A stretch of 64,000 bases of DNA from Sipunculus nudus (GCA_026874595.1 CM049317.1:58320618-58384617); one strand, 5' to 3'; positions 10,921 to 21,689 are shown, counted from the stretch's first letter. Notes: generated from the letters alone by a model not told the origin. Translations and numbers: made by a program.

Positions 10921-11149
10921 GAAGCCAGATATATGTTTCTTATATCTATATTTTCAACCAAAACTATACTTAAGTTGCGGGTGAATGAAAATATATAAAA
11001 ATTAGGATAAGACACATTTACCCACTAGATAAGAAACCCAAACAAGATGTAATCGATTCACTAAACATTTAATTACTTATGTTTTTAAGATATGTTAGAC
11101 GGTATATATATTCCTTCGATGTATTAATGACTGACTTTGTGAGTAGATT

Positions 11150-11500
11150 TTTATCTGAGCAAAACCCGTGCAGCATTTATTGGTCAACCTCCCACAAGCT
11201 TTACTCATAAATATTCATAATACAGCTTTAGCCGACCAATGAGAGTCTGATTCCTTATGCGCTACAGAAGATTTACGGGGCAATTATAAAAGTAAGGTGA
11301 GGGTTATGGAGTGCATGGGTCTGTCTTTTATACCCGGGTTAAGAAAACTAATACAAACTGATACCGGGCACTCTGAACACGTCTGCTCCAAATATGCGTG
11401 CATGGCACAGTGTCCACAACCCGACCATTTTAATCAGGTCTTGTGTTGTCAATCAACAACAAGAAATGTCATGCAAATATACATCTTAAAATGACCGTAT
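11150..11500 (+). promoter_or_regulatory. candidate regulatory island with CCAAT and TATA motifs
   Basis: High-complexity sequence between AT-rich flanks. It holds an inverted CCAAT (ATTGGTCA, about 11178-11185), a forward CCAAT (GACCAATGAG, about 11233-11242), and AATTATAAAAG at about 11282-11292. This order fits a plus-strand promoter, but the nearest ATGs (11306, 11315) lie too close to the TATA to be downstream of its start site. A 62-codon frame from 11306, rich in cysteine, has no recognised family. Could equally be an enhancer. Confidence 0.25.
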
Positions 11501-11535
11501 AAAATTTGTAAAGAAGAGAAGTAAACACATATAAC

Positions 11536-11565
11536 ACAGTAAAACCTTTCTATTCAATTCCTAGG
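11536..11565 (+). repeat. possible pogo-type element end
   Basis: TA followed by ACACAGTAAAACCTTTC resembles the CAGTAAAACCT ends of pogo-like elements in this window. No matching right end was found. Confidence 0.3.
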
Positions 11566-11689
11566 GTAAAAAGTAAAAAGGTTATTAATTTTATTGAAAG
11601 AATTATATTGACCCAAATTACCTGTTGTAGTTATATATATATTGAATGTATAAGGTATTATTTTATGTATTGATCTATCAGAACCCAAA

Positions 11690-11810
11690 TCTTAAGAATT
11701 TATGCATCTTCCAGAACCCTTAAGAACCAATACAGGTTCTTTCGGGTTCTTTTGGCACAAAGGGTTCCGTAAAGAACCTGTATCAGAAAACCTGTGAAAA
11801 TGAGTTATAC
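11690..11810. repeat. GGTTCTTT inverted-repeat element fragment
   Basis: Alternating AAGAACC and GGTTCTTT blocks (AAGAACCAATACAGGTTCTT, TCGGGTTCTTT, TAAAGAACCTGTAT). A related copy is at 41045-41215. Repeats of this type are widespread in aquatic animals and are usually non-autonomous DNA elements. Confidence 0.6.
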
Positions 11811-12690
11811 GCTTTATTTATAAATATTCTAATTTTTACCTACAGCGGGTACTTTAATTAAATCGTAGGTTTGTTACATTTAAAAAAAAATTCGGGATTA
11901 TCCCGAAACAGTCAAGAGTGACCAGAATTTAGTGGGTGTTTGCTACCTGGCCTCTGGCCCAATAAAGTCGGTATCTAGTTTTAGGTCATGCTATTGTTTG
12001 AATCCCCTGTATCTAAATTCAATTGAAAAATTGCTTAAAAATCAAATTAGACTCAATAAAGTGTAAATTATTTTAAACTTGTTGGTATACATCACTTTTA
12101 AGTTTTCATTCATTTTCACATGATTTTGTAACATTTAAAAATTTTAATGTTTAAAAGGTACACTATTTTAAACCCCCAGTAACAATAAGCCGCTTTCGAA
12201 TGGGCTAATATTAATCTACAGGATAATATCCAAAAAAAAAAATTTTTATTCCTCTATCATGATTCTATCTCTACCCTAAAACTGAAATTTTAAGTTTTTT
12301 ATTCAATAATTATTTGACCTTGAAATCTATTTTTGGGTTGATTTTAAATATAGGAGATTCAAACAATAATAAGTACCCCTGTGTAGCAATTTTGATTTCT
12401 GATTATGCTTCCAAACATTTGTTTCTTTGTGTGCGTTTATTAGATTAAAATACTTATAATTTCCTTATTCTGGATATCTCAAATAAGGTTGAATCTTTGT
12501 ATAGCTTATGTTTGCACGTATAATATTTCGTGCGCTTCCATGTATAAGTCCATATAAATATAATTAACTATATTAATTAAACTAGGTGACAATTTAATTT
12601 TCATATTTTGATTCAAGCTTTAAAATCTCTTACAATTTTCTTGAAATAATATTTCATTTGTTAAGAGCGTAAGAAATTGATCATTTAGGT
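11811..12690. other. AT-rich sequence, no gene seen
   Basis: Nothing beyond short A and T runs was recognised. Confidence 0.5.
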
Positions 12691-12698
12691 AACTCAGC

Positions 12699-12720
12699 GG
12701 GGGGGGGGGGGGGGGGGGGG
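12699..12720 (+). repeat. G22 homopolymer
   Basis: Twenty-two consecutive G, followed by TT and GGGGG. It is flanked by GGTAAC on the left (about 12688) and GTTACC on the right (about 12727). Strong G-quadruplex potential. Confidence 0.95.
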
Positions 12721-12732
12721 TTGGGGGTTACC

Positions 12733-13205
12733 GGAAATTAGGTTCACGCTTTACCCTGGGGTAATCTGAAATCTATTTCATATTCACGGCTGGTAACCAA
12801 ACATGGGGGTATTCTGAAGACTTTAGATTTTTTTACTTGGAGAAGATAAAAAAAAAATTACCTGGACTAGACCAGACTGATGTACTTTCACAAAAAAAGT
12901 ATCAAGTATCCGTGTAATTATGCAGATTATAAAAGAGAGAAATGCCTGGGATTTTCCTGCTATTTCCCCGGTACATTCACTTCATTAAAGTTCATGTTTT
13001 ATATATATAATATATTCATTATTCACACTCAGTACTGAAATTTAGTTTTTGGTTAATCTATAGTTGAAATATTTCTCATAATTTTGATTATTTTCAAATA
13101 AGATTTTTTTTTTATATGAAAATAATCCATATCAGGTAAATTTATTTTAAATGAAATTTTAAACATTCAAACTTTTAATTTTCTTTTATATCATAACTTC
13201 GTTAG
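12733..13205. other. unique AT-rich sequence, no gene seen
   Basis: Contains short A and T homopolymers and no recognisable gene. Confidence 0.5.
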
Positions 13206-13208
13206 AAT

Positions 13209-13209
<1 letters not shown>

Positions 13210-13262
<53 letters not shown>
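13210..13262. repeat. (TA)n microsatellite
   Basis: About 26 uninterrupted TA units. Confidence 0.95.
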
Positions 13263-13265
<3 letters not shown>

Positions 13266-13336
13266 AAAAAACCTCATATTTGTCGAAGATTCATGCTCGG
13301 AATTCAAAGTTAAAATTTCCCATCTATAACTCGCTT

Positions 13337-13389
13337 ATGTCAAACCTCGGATAAGTGGATGCTTAAGACTTCGACATAACGAGGTACTA
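13337..13389. repeat. right end of a pogo-type element
   Basis: ACCTCGGATAAG is followed by CTTCGACATAACGAGGTAC and then TATA. Read on the minus strand, the end is GTACCTCGTTATGTCGAAG preceded by TA, as expected for pogo-like termini. A full-length partner is not evident. Confidence 0.4.
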
Positions 13390-13518
13390 TAATACTCTCC
13401 GGACCCTTGATATATGTGTACATATCACATTTAGTAAAAGCGGAGTTTGAGCTGCATGTATACATTTTGGTAACATTATGCATTTAAACATTTGCAAATT
13501 CTGGTTTATATACTCAAG

Positions 13519-13520
<2 letters not shown>

Positions 13521-13560
<40 letters not shown>

Positions 13561-13564
13561 TATG

Positions 13565-13640
<76 letters not shown>
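13521..13640. repeat. long (TA)n compound microsatellite
   Basis: TA arrays separated by short ACATATGTATG interruptions. Confidence 0.95.
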
Positions 13641-14700
13641 CCTGTTAAACATACACAATAATTGAGGGCATTATGTTTAAATTTGATATAGTTCATGCGC
13701 GCTTTGTCAATTTCATATGATTGAAAATGACATGTTGTTGGCACATAAACAATGGTTGGAAAATATCTATTAACAATTTTAAAACACGCAAATCGTGAAA
13801 TGTTTGGGGAAGTTTCAAAATCCAACAGTTCTATCATAAATCCCAACGTTTGTACAACACATTTTTTTTTTTGCTTTCATAATACTTAAGCCATGACAAG
13901 AGGTTACACAGGGAAACTGTTTTTAGAAATAAATATATATATAAGTTTCGATAAATGTTCTTGGGACATTTTCATTCATGAGTCAATAATTTAAACCGAA
14001 AATTCATTTTAACAGAAATCTACAAAACTGAGACTCGATCACTATATGCAGGTATACCCAATATACGGTACATCAGCGTAAGTTCAGTGAAATTTTATAC
14101 TAGGTTGTCATTAATGGTATAAAGTTGATTAATATTAAATTCATTAAAGAAAATTTAACGATTCTGTTAGAAATCCTCAATTAGTTGATAAACACAGTCA
14201 TCGAATACCTGCAGTTACCTTTGAAGAAAGCTATACAGGTCAAGTTAAGTTCGTTACTTTTACATGAAGAAGACAGATCAAAGAGTATTCGCTGAGAAGT
14301 GAAACAGTTGTTTGGTTCGAAGTATAAGGAAACATGGTTCGGCGCTACCCCTTTCCAGACTGATTTACATGCAACCAACCGCTTAATACCAGGATGAAAG
14401 AAACACACCAGAAAAAAGTCCCTTGTATAACAAGCTATTTGTTGTAAAGGAACAACGGTCAGGGAAATCACTCATATATACAATGTGATCTTGAAATTCA
14501 GCGCCGTGGAGCTTGCTTTCTATGTATTGTCGGACTTGATATATACCGTATAGCTCTGTGTATAAACCAAACAGCACCATGGATGGCAATCGCAAAAAAA
14601 AAATAATATAAATAGAAATAAGAATTGAATAAAATTTATTTTACTCTACATACAATGGGAACTGAATATTCGAACTGTCGGTCTGATATAATTAACAAGA
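13641..14700. other. unique sequence, no gene demonstrated
   Basis: Two overlapping minus-strand frames (14181-14471 and 14383-14595) lie in fairly complex sequence but have no recognisable domain. I found no supporting splice signal. Confidence 0.4.
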
Positions 14701-14705
14701 TTATT

Positions 14706-14707
<2 letters not shown>

Positions 14708-14754
<47 letters not shown>
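14708..14754. repeat. (TA)n microsatellite
   Basis: About 23 TA units ending at a pogo-like terminus. Confidence 0.95.
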
Positions 14755-14755
<1 letters not shown>

Positions 14756-14756
<1 letters not shown>

Positions 14757-14885
14757 CTGAACCTCTCCTTATGGGCACTTCCTATTTACGGCCACTAACG
14801 GGCAGTCCCTTGAAAGTAGGTCCCGACATCTATAACCTCCCTACTAAGGGCACCTCTCTATTGCAGCCAAAATATCCGGTCTTGT
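14756..14885 (+). repeat. pogo-like element end with subterminal repeats
   Basis: CTGAACCTCTCCTTATGGGC follows the TA array. Then come related short blocks (GGCCACTAACGGGCAGTCC, AACCTCCCTACTAAGGGCAC). Repeated AACCTC.C.(T)A.GGCCAC blocks are typical of Tigger/pogo subterminal regions. Confidence 0.5.
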
Positions 14886-14934
14886 CAGTGTCGGTTATTC
14901 GGATTTTCAACTGTATATCAGCTTTGATCCCCCA

Positions 14935-15296
14935 CACATTTTAGAGGAATAAAATATAAATCAAATAATATTAAATTTTAAGATAATCCCGTCAATCGGT
15001 TTACAGATTCGTCATGTTTTCCTCATTTATATCTTTCAATAATGCATCTCGCATTGAGAGAGTTTAGAATATAAAGTGCATTTGTGAGTACCCTTTCTGA
15101 ATTGTCATAACATTTAGCCGATGTTTGTGAATGTTTAATTAGATTTTAATCATATGTTAATTATATTGGGCTGAAAACCGAATTATTATATATTTCATAA
15201 TATGGGACTGAGAAAATTATGATATTCTGGGGTAGGGATTTTCTCCTGTTTTTCGAATATAAGAGGTTGGTGTGTGTGTGTGGGGGGGGGGGGGGG
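14935..15296 (+). repeat. dispersed repeat, copy 1 (ends in GT/G run)
   Basis: Aligns by eye, with many substitutions, to 51530-51860 in the same orientation. Shared blocks are AG(A/G)GGAATAAAA, CGTCAATC, TCATGTTTTCC / TTATGTTTTCC, GTGCAT(T/G)TGTG, CGATGTTTGTGAATGTTTAA / CCATGTTTTTGAATGTTTAA, and GGTCCTGTTTTTC-like sequence before a G-run. Copy 1 ends in a GT tract and a G-run (15270-15296). Element class unknown. Confidence 0.65.
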
Positions 15297-15329
15297 TGCG
15301 GAAATGTTGAGTAATTATAGGAGTACCTT

Positions 15330-15612
15330 TTTACATTTTGTTGTTGGAGGTAACCGAATCCTTTTTGTAATGCTATCTTAACTACGTATATGTACGTCTG
15401 CTGAATTCCGGTTTCCGATTAGGTGACAGAGCAGTATGGCACGCTTCCTATCATTTTATATCCTGGAGTGAACCAGGCCTGGTGACTACTGCACACTACA
15501 GAGCGCTGACCCTAGGTGGGGGCCATACCTTGAAAGGTCCACCGCCTCGGCTGAGATTCGAACTCACGATCTCCAGGCTTTGAGTCAACCCCTGAGCCAC
15601 AGAAACCGGTTC
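15330..15612 (-). mobile_element. tRNA-derived SINE, copy 1
   Basis: On the minus strand the head carries an A-box-like TGGCTCAGGGG (15589-15599) and a perfect B box GTTCGAATCTC (15553-15563), the internal RNA polymerase III promoter of tRNA-derived SINEs. The body has CCCACCTAGGGTCAGCGCTC. The 3' part contains a hairpin-forming GGTTACCTCCAAC (15345-15360), the relic of GGCGGTTACCTCC seen in copy 2. This copy lacks an internal segment present in copies 2 and 4. The ORF at 15512-15922 owes its C-terminus to the SINE and is not a gene. Confidence 0.8.
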
Positions 15613-15639
15613 TTATGGGAGTACTGGGGGGGGGGCATT

Positions 15640-16330
15640 TTTCAGTACTTCTGATGGTTGTCCCGCACACATTTTTTAGCAAACAAGGCCCATGAATTAG
15701 GTTATTATTGAACTTTTTGTGAGTGTGTATATCACTTTGTAAAATATGGTCATAAGATGGTTTTAATAGTATTTGGTCCGAATTATTACCTCTACATTTG
15801 TAAAAATCTTGAGGTGGCCCAACTAAAATTAAAATAGAAAAAGAATTATAGATATTACAAAATAATTTCTCCACATCGAATCTAACATGACAAAAATAAT
15901 TCCTGTTGCAAAAGTTTTTCATAAAATAACTAACAAAATTTCACAAATAAACATATTTCGACAGGAATGTAATATTAACAGGTCAAGTGTAAGTATCTAA
16001 TTAAAAGATCCATGTAGACAGAAATGTATTTTTGGTCCATAGGTTTAATTACAATATTTATCCTATTTTGAAACTTATGTATCACTTTATGTATACCTAA
16101 TATATGAAAGTCCATCTTTAATTTTTTTAACTTACTTTTTAAACTTACATTTAAAAAATGAGACAATCTTTGACTTCGGGCGCTTGTTATATTGTCTTTT
16201 TATTTATATTTTTTTTATATTTTAAAAATAGTCTTTCACAATCGCTTCTCATATCCTTAGAATGTCGTCTATATATGTGTCAACTACCTCAAACAAATAA
16301 GGTAATGGTGTAAGCTTACGTTTTATATAT
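15640..16330. other. AT-rich sequence, no gene seen
   Basis: No recognisable gene. The frame at 15975-16166 is Lys/Ile-rich and has no domain. Confidence 0.5.
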
Positions 16331-16336
16331 ATTATA

Positions 16337-16341
16337 CACAT

Positions 16342-16435
<94 letters not shown>
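16337..16435. repeat. (CA)n(TA)n microsatellite
   Basis: About 25 CA units followed by about 20 TA units. Confidence 0.95.
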
Positions 16436-16438
<3 letters not shown>

Positions 16439-16609
16439 AGACCCCCCTTACATTTATCCATGCAGCAAACATCAGCCATGAATGTAAGAATGAAGAAATC
16501 CAAGGTACCTGAGTATTGTGTCTATTAACAGGTAAACCTGCATTTGGTCTGATTCCTCAATTTGTCTGAAGTGGTATACAATGTTTACATGTCACTTTAA
16601 TTTTAGAAG

Positions 16610-17000
16610 ATGAGCCCGAGCCATGCGCCATGCAAGCGCCATGTCCATGGACAGTACCCTGCAAACACACCCTACTTTCGCTTCCTCATTGTTCATTTAT
16701 TGGCAAAATATCGTTCAGAGACCACAACCCAAGTGTTACCTGGGCCACTATACGTCCATTTTTCGACGTCCTAAGGGCCCAGTGGCCTCCCCCCCCCCCC
16801 CCCCCCATCCACACCTGCTTACATGACAACTGTATCCACCCTACACTTGTCCCCGATACCCGTCCGCCCCTCTACGTCCATTTCCACCACCCTCAAAACA
16901 CAAATGACAAACCCTTTTTCCAACGGTTCCATATCTGTAGCATTAATCCACCCAACTGGAAATTATCCGTCCCATTGCACTAATATGTAAGCTGTCACAT
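16610..17000. other. C-rich, G-poor skewed segment with poly-C tract
   Basis: The plus strand is strongly C-rich with few G, including an uninterrupted C-run of about 18 bases (about 16790-16807) and CCACCC/CCATCC blocks. Two overlapping open frames (16623-16826, 16630-16983) are proline- and histidine-rich because of this skew, so I do not call a gene. Confidence 0.5.
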
Positions 17001-17159
17001 ATTTTTAAAGTACAATTTATTTATCCTATCAAACAACCCCCGGCCAATTATTAGCCATACGAATCGCCCGCCCCAATGCGATAATAATGCATGATGTATA
17101 CCTTATATAAATAAAAATAAAGTCCTTTACGTACCCTTAATTACAACCCTTATCAATGC

Positions 17160-17680
17160 ATAATTTTTCATAATAAAATGGTTGAGACTTAACGTAAACA
17201 GACGCAGTCCTTTAATATTGCCTACTGAACAAGCGATTCTTTAGTTAAAGGAATACGGCATAAACTTTATGTCATTGGTCATAATGGTTTATAAACATCA
17301 AACAATGAACGGAACTATCGGAATGCTGACCATACGAAACTTGGAACTTGTGATCGATTAATGTAGGAAACTAATGGGAGAGTACTGCTACTTAACTGTT
17401 CCATAAGAAATCAAGACCCATCTCACATGCTGTTAGAGTTTTTAACAAAGCTTTTAACGAATGTTAAGATAACATGAAAGCAATCAGATCAAACGGACCG
17501 TGCCATAACGCGCTACCATTATTGGTATCTTGCGAAACAACCTTCAGTACGCGGATTCAGATACGCTGACTCCCGGCTCTATATATTTTAATCTCTTAAC
17601 CACCTGTCACCTGTCCGTCTGCGTTGGCACATAAGTTTACTTTATTGAGGCCGTTCGGGTATAAATAACATGCTACTGTA
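17160..17680. promoter_or_regulatory. unique GC-balanced island with paired E-boxes
   Basis: High-complexity sequence lacking repeats and long frames, a candidate conserved non-coding element. It contains two CACCTG E-boxes 7 bp apart (17601-17606 and 17608-17613) next to AACCACCTGTCACCTGTCC, plus CATAAACTTTATG-type and GTTTATAAACATC motifs that resemble homeobox and forkhead sites. Confidence 0.3.
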
Positions 17681-18044
17681 ATGTTTTTCTTTAAAAGCAC
17701 GCAATGGCCGGACTAGATGCATTTTATCTTTGCATTAATGATACCGGTATGAGTTTTGAAATCATCTATACTGTTTATTGTCCAGACAAGTTCTGTCCAT
17801 TGCAACGCTTGCTGGATTGAACTTCCAAAACTACTCATGATGCCCACTCACTATACATTTTAAGAAGAGATATACCCCTACACGTAATATTGCATATGGA
17901 TATCATATATACTGTATATACAATCAGTTACAGTCTGCATGTCAAAATCACTTTCCCTAAATTTCTTATCATTATCATTTACCGTTTAACAGGACAAGTT
18001 ATAATAATTTCCTTATGTCTTAGGAAGACTTTTCTCCAAACGGT

Positions 18045-18130
18045 GCGAGACGCCCGGCGCTGCTTATCATTAAGCGTAAAAAAGAGCCCCCCCCCCTGGG
18101 CCACTCTCTATATCCGCCCCTTGCACAAGA
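18045..18130 (-). repeat. dispersed C/G-run repeat
   Basis: On the minus strand: GCAAGGGGCGGATATAGAG followed by GTGGCCCA and a G-run. The same order as at 57865-57920 (GGGGCGGATAGAG) and 2385-2475. Confidence 0.5.
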
Positions 18131-18600
18131 AGCTAAATGGTTATAATATGTTATTCATTATGTATAGTCAAAATTACGGTTGTAAAAATAAATCTTTGAA
18201 AACATATTGATCATATATAGGAGCACCTTAAGGGAACATCGTAATAAAGCTGTGTTTAAATGTGGGTGTATGTACAGTGTATACTTATAATCGTGAAAAA
18301 TCGCTCATATAATTTTTTAACTGTACTGTTTACATGATCCCGTCAACGGATATGCGCCTATGCGAACATATTCACCACAGGAGCGATTTTTTACATATAA
18401 GGTCTGCACGCAAAGATTCGGGGTATAACGACGTCAATCCACCATCTTTTTGAGGAAGTCCTAGATTCACGCATTTACGTGCACGTGGAAACACAACTTA
18501 AGTGAGAAACCAAATATTCTGCAAAAACTTTACCTGCTTCATGGGACTTGTTCCGGTGAAACAGTCCAGATATTAATAGATCCCTGTCCATTTTGTTTAC
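18131..18600. other. unique sequence, no gene seen
   Basis: Moderately complex sequence before the minisatellite, with no recognisable gene. Confidence 0.45.
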
Positions 18601-18614
18601 CACTTCACCGTTAA

Positions 18615-18690
18615 AACCAGGCCAGAATATAACCCATGAGACAGCCTTTGATATTATATGCCTAGATTAAAACAGCCTTTGACATCACGT
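18615..18690 (-). repeat. inverted units at left edge of the 30-bp minisatellite
   Basis: Units here read ACAGCCTTTGATATTATATG and ACAGCCTTTGACATCACGTG, the reverse complement of the main array unit. Orientation flips at about 18690, where CATCACGTGCGGTAAAGGCTGCCTC joins the two directions. Confidence 0.75.
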
Positions 18691-19765
18691 GCGGTAAAGG
18701 CTGCCTCAACAAGGCACGTGATGTCAAAGCCTCATCGCCAAGGCACATGTGTTTAAAGACAGCATAACATAGGCACAGAGGTTAAGGGCTGCCTAAGTTT
18801 CGGCATGGGATGTGAAAAACTGCCTCAGCAAGGGACGTAATGTCAAAGTGTACCTCACCAAGGCACAAGATGTAAAAGGCTGCATCTCCAAGGCACGTGA
18901 TGTCAAAGGCTGCCTCACCAAGGTGTGTTATGTCAAAGGCTGCCTCACCAAGACACGTGATGTAAAAGGCTTTGTTAGCCCAGACATATGATATCAAAGG
19001 CTGTCTCAGCCTGGGTACGTGATGTCAAGGCTGCCTCAACAGGCACGTGATATCAAAAGCTGTCTCAGCCTAGATCAGTGATGTCAAATGCTCCCTCAAC
19101 AAGGCATGTGATATCAAAGGTTGTCTCATCAAGGCACGTGATGTCAAAGGCTGCTTCAGCTAAGCACGTGATGTCAACGATTGCCTAAAAAAAGGCACGT
19201 AATATTAAAGGCTGCCTTAACAAGGCACGTGAGGTTAAGGGCTGTCCCAGTTTCGGAATATGATGTCCACAAATGCCTCAGGAAGACACGTGAGGTCAAA
19301 GAGTATCTCAGCAAGTCACATGATGTCAAAGACTGCCTTAGCAAGGCACGTGATGTCAAAAATTACCTCAGCAAGTCACATGATGTCAAAGACTGCCTAG
19401 GCAAGGCATGTGATGTCAAAGATTACCTCAGCAAGGCACGTGATGTCAAAGACTGCCCCACCAAGTGACGTAATGTCAAAGGCTGTCTCACCAAGGCACA
19501 TGATGTTAAAGACTGCCCCAACAAGGCAGGTGATGTCAACGACTGCCCCACCAAGGCACGTGATGTCAAAGGATGCCCCGTCAAGGCATGCGATGTCAAA
19601 GGCTACCCCGCCAAGACACGTAATGTCAAAGGCTGGCCAACCAAGGCATTTGATAACGGCTGCCCCACCAAGGCATGGGATGTCAAAGACTGCCCCTCCA
19701 AGGCACGTGATGTCAAAGTCCGTCCCTCCAAGGCACGTGATGTTAAAGGCTGCCTCACCGTCTTC
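18690..19765 (+). repeat. 30-bp minisatellite with CACGTG in most units
   Basis: About 35 units of roughly 30 bp, consensus GGCACGTGATGTCAAAGGCT followed by GCCTCACCAA. Most keep a CACGTG E-box palindrome; others have single changes (CATGTG, CACATG). As 30 is a multiple of three, frames run through stretches of it, giving ten-residue peptide repeats at 19181-19468 and 19410-20006. Indels shift frame between sections, and the unit reads open in more than one frame, so coding is unlikely. Confidence 0.9.
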
Positions 19766-20270
19766 CCATCTGTTCTCCTCTTGCGATCATTCGCTCACAC
19801 AAGCATTCACCTTTGACGTGTCCTGTGATCTTTGTAGCTTCCCACGAATGCATAATGTTAAAATTGTATTTAATCGTATCCTCTGGTGTGACAGGGCCTT
19901 TATTATCGACTTGTCTATCATGCAGGGTTGGTCGCCATTTTCTTTTTCTTTCTCTGTCAGGGAGGTAAATAAGCCATGGCATGACTACCAGTCTTTGACA
20001 ATATAAGTAAAGGTAGCCTAAGTTTTAGATGTCTATGCGAGTACAGCCTTTGACGCATGGAAAAAAAGCGTTCACAGCATTCACCAATATATACATGATC
20101 CCGGGCAACCGCGAAACCGAGAGAAGCCGAGAATAGCCGAGAATTAAGCAGATTATTACGTCAAATGCCTCTGCAGAACAAGGTTCCGGAACCGTCTACC
20201 CGTTGGATGAATCAGCCTTTGATTTTACTTTAGTAGGGCGGCAGGTTTGAGAATAATTACTATTTTTTAA
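19766..20270. other. unique DNA with scattered relics of the 30-bp unit
   Basis: Mostly non-repetitive. Degenerate unit relics (AGCCTTTGACGCATGG near 20045, CAGCCTTTGATTTTAC near 20213) are in the inverted orientation. No gene is demonstrated. The frame running to 20006 is an extension of the array frame. Confidence 0.5.
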
Positions 20271-20273
20271 GAT

Positions 20274-20633
20274 TTTGGTGGAGGTAACCGCCTCCATTAT
20301 TTCATGCTTGCTTTACTAAGTACTATGTATATCTGCGGAATTCCGTTCTGGTTTGGGACTACGTGACAGAAGTTTACACGCGATAATCCTGTTTTCAACC
20401 GGGCTCGTTGTATTACTCATGCATGCTGGTCCTTGGCAAATGTCATCCTCACTGCTTGGTCAATATCCACGAAAGGCGCACTCGTTTATGAGTGAAACAT
20501 AGTGTCAGCATTGAGCCTGCTGAGCACTCACCCTAGGTGGGGGTCGACCGTGACAAAATCTCACCGCCAAGGCTGAGATTCGAACTCACGATCTCCAGGC
20601 GTTGAGCCATGTGTTCTAGAGAACGAGAGCCGG
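20274..20633 (-). mobile_element. tRNA-derived SINE, copy 2 (most complete)
   Basis: B box GTTCGAATCTC on the minus strand at 20575-20585, with a degenerate A-box region (ATGGCTCAACGCC-like) just right of it. The body includes CCCACCTAGGGTGAGTGCTC and GAGTGCGCCTTTCGTGG. The 3' end carries GGCGGTTACCTCC (20280-20294), which can pair with the adjoining GGAGG. It is inserted between the two inverted parts of the 30-bp repeat family. Confidence 0.85.
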
Positions 20634-20639
20634 TTATAA

Positions 20640-21085
20640 TAATAAATAACACTAAAACAGCATTCGACTTCGTTTGACATCCGCGACCTTGTGCTTTGCT
20701 TGTAACAACTTTAAACAGTTTATCATATCTAGAATGCACGACCAGAGGCCGATTTTGAGCAAGCGTGAAACTCTTTGACAAAGAGAATAAACATGAAAGA
20801 AGTGGCGTTGGTCCCCTGTTTATGTTTTGCACCTCTGATCGAGCCCGGTGCAAGCTTATTCTTACATTTGTAAGCAAACTGGTTTAGAACTAAAGGTTTA
20901 CAGATGCCTTAAAGTTTAAAGAAGAAAAATATAATTCAAGTATGTTGAACATACTTAGTATGTGAATAGGCTTCCTTATGTCAGAGTCCTATGTTGATAC
21001 AGCCTTGGAGCACACTAGTGACTGAGGCCATGTTTGACCCAAAAAAAAATTCAGAAGTACAGGCCTGGACTGACACAGCCATAGC
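20640..21085. other. unique sequence, no gene seen
   Basis: The frame at 20533-20877 ends inside the SINE and has no other support. A few degenerate 30-bp unit relics appear from about 20995. Confidence 0.45.
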
Positions 21086-21089
21086 AACA

Positions 21090-21275
21090 TCCTAAAGAAT
21101 CTGAGACAACCTTTAATATCCCTCTGCCTAGCCTACGGCAGCCTCTGATATTTCATGCCTAGGCCGAAGCAGCCTCTGATATATGTGCCCAGGCCGAAGC
21201 AGCCTTTAATATTAAGTGCCTAGGCGAAACATCATTTGAAATCAAGTGCCTGTGCTTAGGTTGCATTTGATATCA
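21090..21275 (-). repeat. diverged, inverted copy of the 30-bp minisatellite
   Basis: About five units such as GCAGCCTTTAATATTAAGTG plus CCTAGGC. On the minus strand this is GGCACTTAATATTAAAGGCT followed by GC, which aligns with GGCACGTGATGTCAAAGGCT of the 18690-19765 array. The E-box has decayed and units are less regular in length. Confidence 0.75.
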
Positions 21276-21689
21276 AGTGTGTAAGTCTGTGTAATTCAGA
21301 AGATGTAAAAAAAAAAAAAAAAACAGAAATGAAAATAGAAAATATAGTGCATGGTCTCAATTATGGTTTGCGTCATTTAATGTCTGTCTTATTTGACAAA
21401 ATGATGAAGTCAAATGAAAGAAGCCAATAGCTATGGATTCAATGCCAAACTGCAAAAATGTGCATGTCCTGCTCATTGTAATGAGGCGGTACATTCAGCG
21501 TCACCTATAACAGAAAGGGGGGTAGTTTTCAAGTAACACTGGGTGTGTGCGATGCGCATGCTTGGAAACTGACCTTGTATGTGGTAACGGATATCATTGT
21601 ATGCAAAATGACGGTGTGTACATTTCTGAAAACTTGTGGTATTGACTCATGACAACAGTTTTACACACATTATTCGGGGATACATTTTA
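21276..21689. other. unique spacer between minisatellites
   Basis: Contains an A18 run near 21309. No gene seen. Confidence 0.5.

Noticed and set aside
10691-11015. Ser-Leu repeat frames
   Set aside because: Translation of the GA microsatellite. The same applies to 4222-4530 and 61266-61598.
15512-15922. 136-codon minus-strand frame as a gene
   Set aside because: Its C-terminal part (residues around GVDSKPGDREFESQP) is the SINE head read as protein; the rest has no domain. The same applies to 20533-20877.
16623-16983. Proline- and histidine-rich frames
   Set aside because: Produced by the C-rich strand skew and poly-C tract. Two overlapping registers are equally open.
19181-20006. Frames with ten-residue repeats (RHVMSK..PP and DVKDCLSKAR) as genes
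   Set aside because: The 30-bp unit keeps any frame open. Two different registers give two different repeat proteins, and indels break both.
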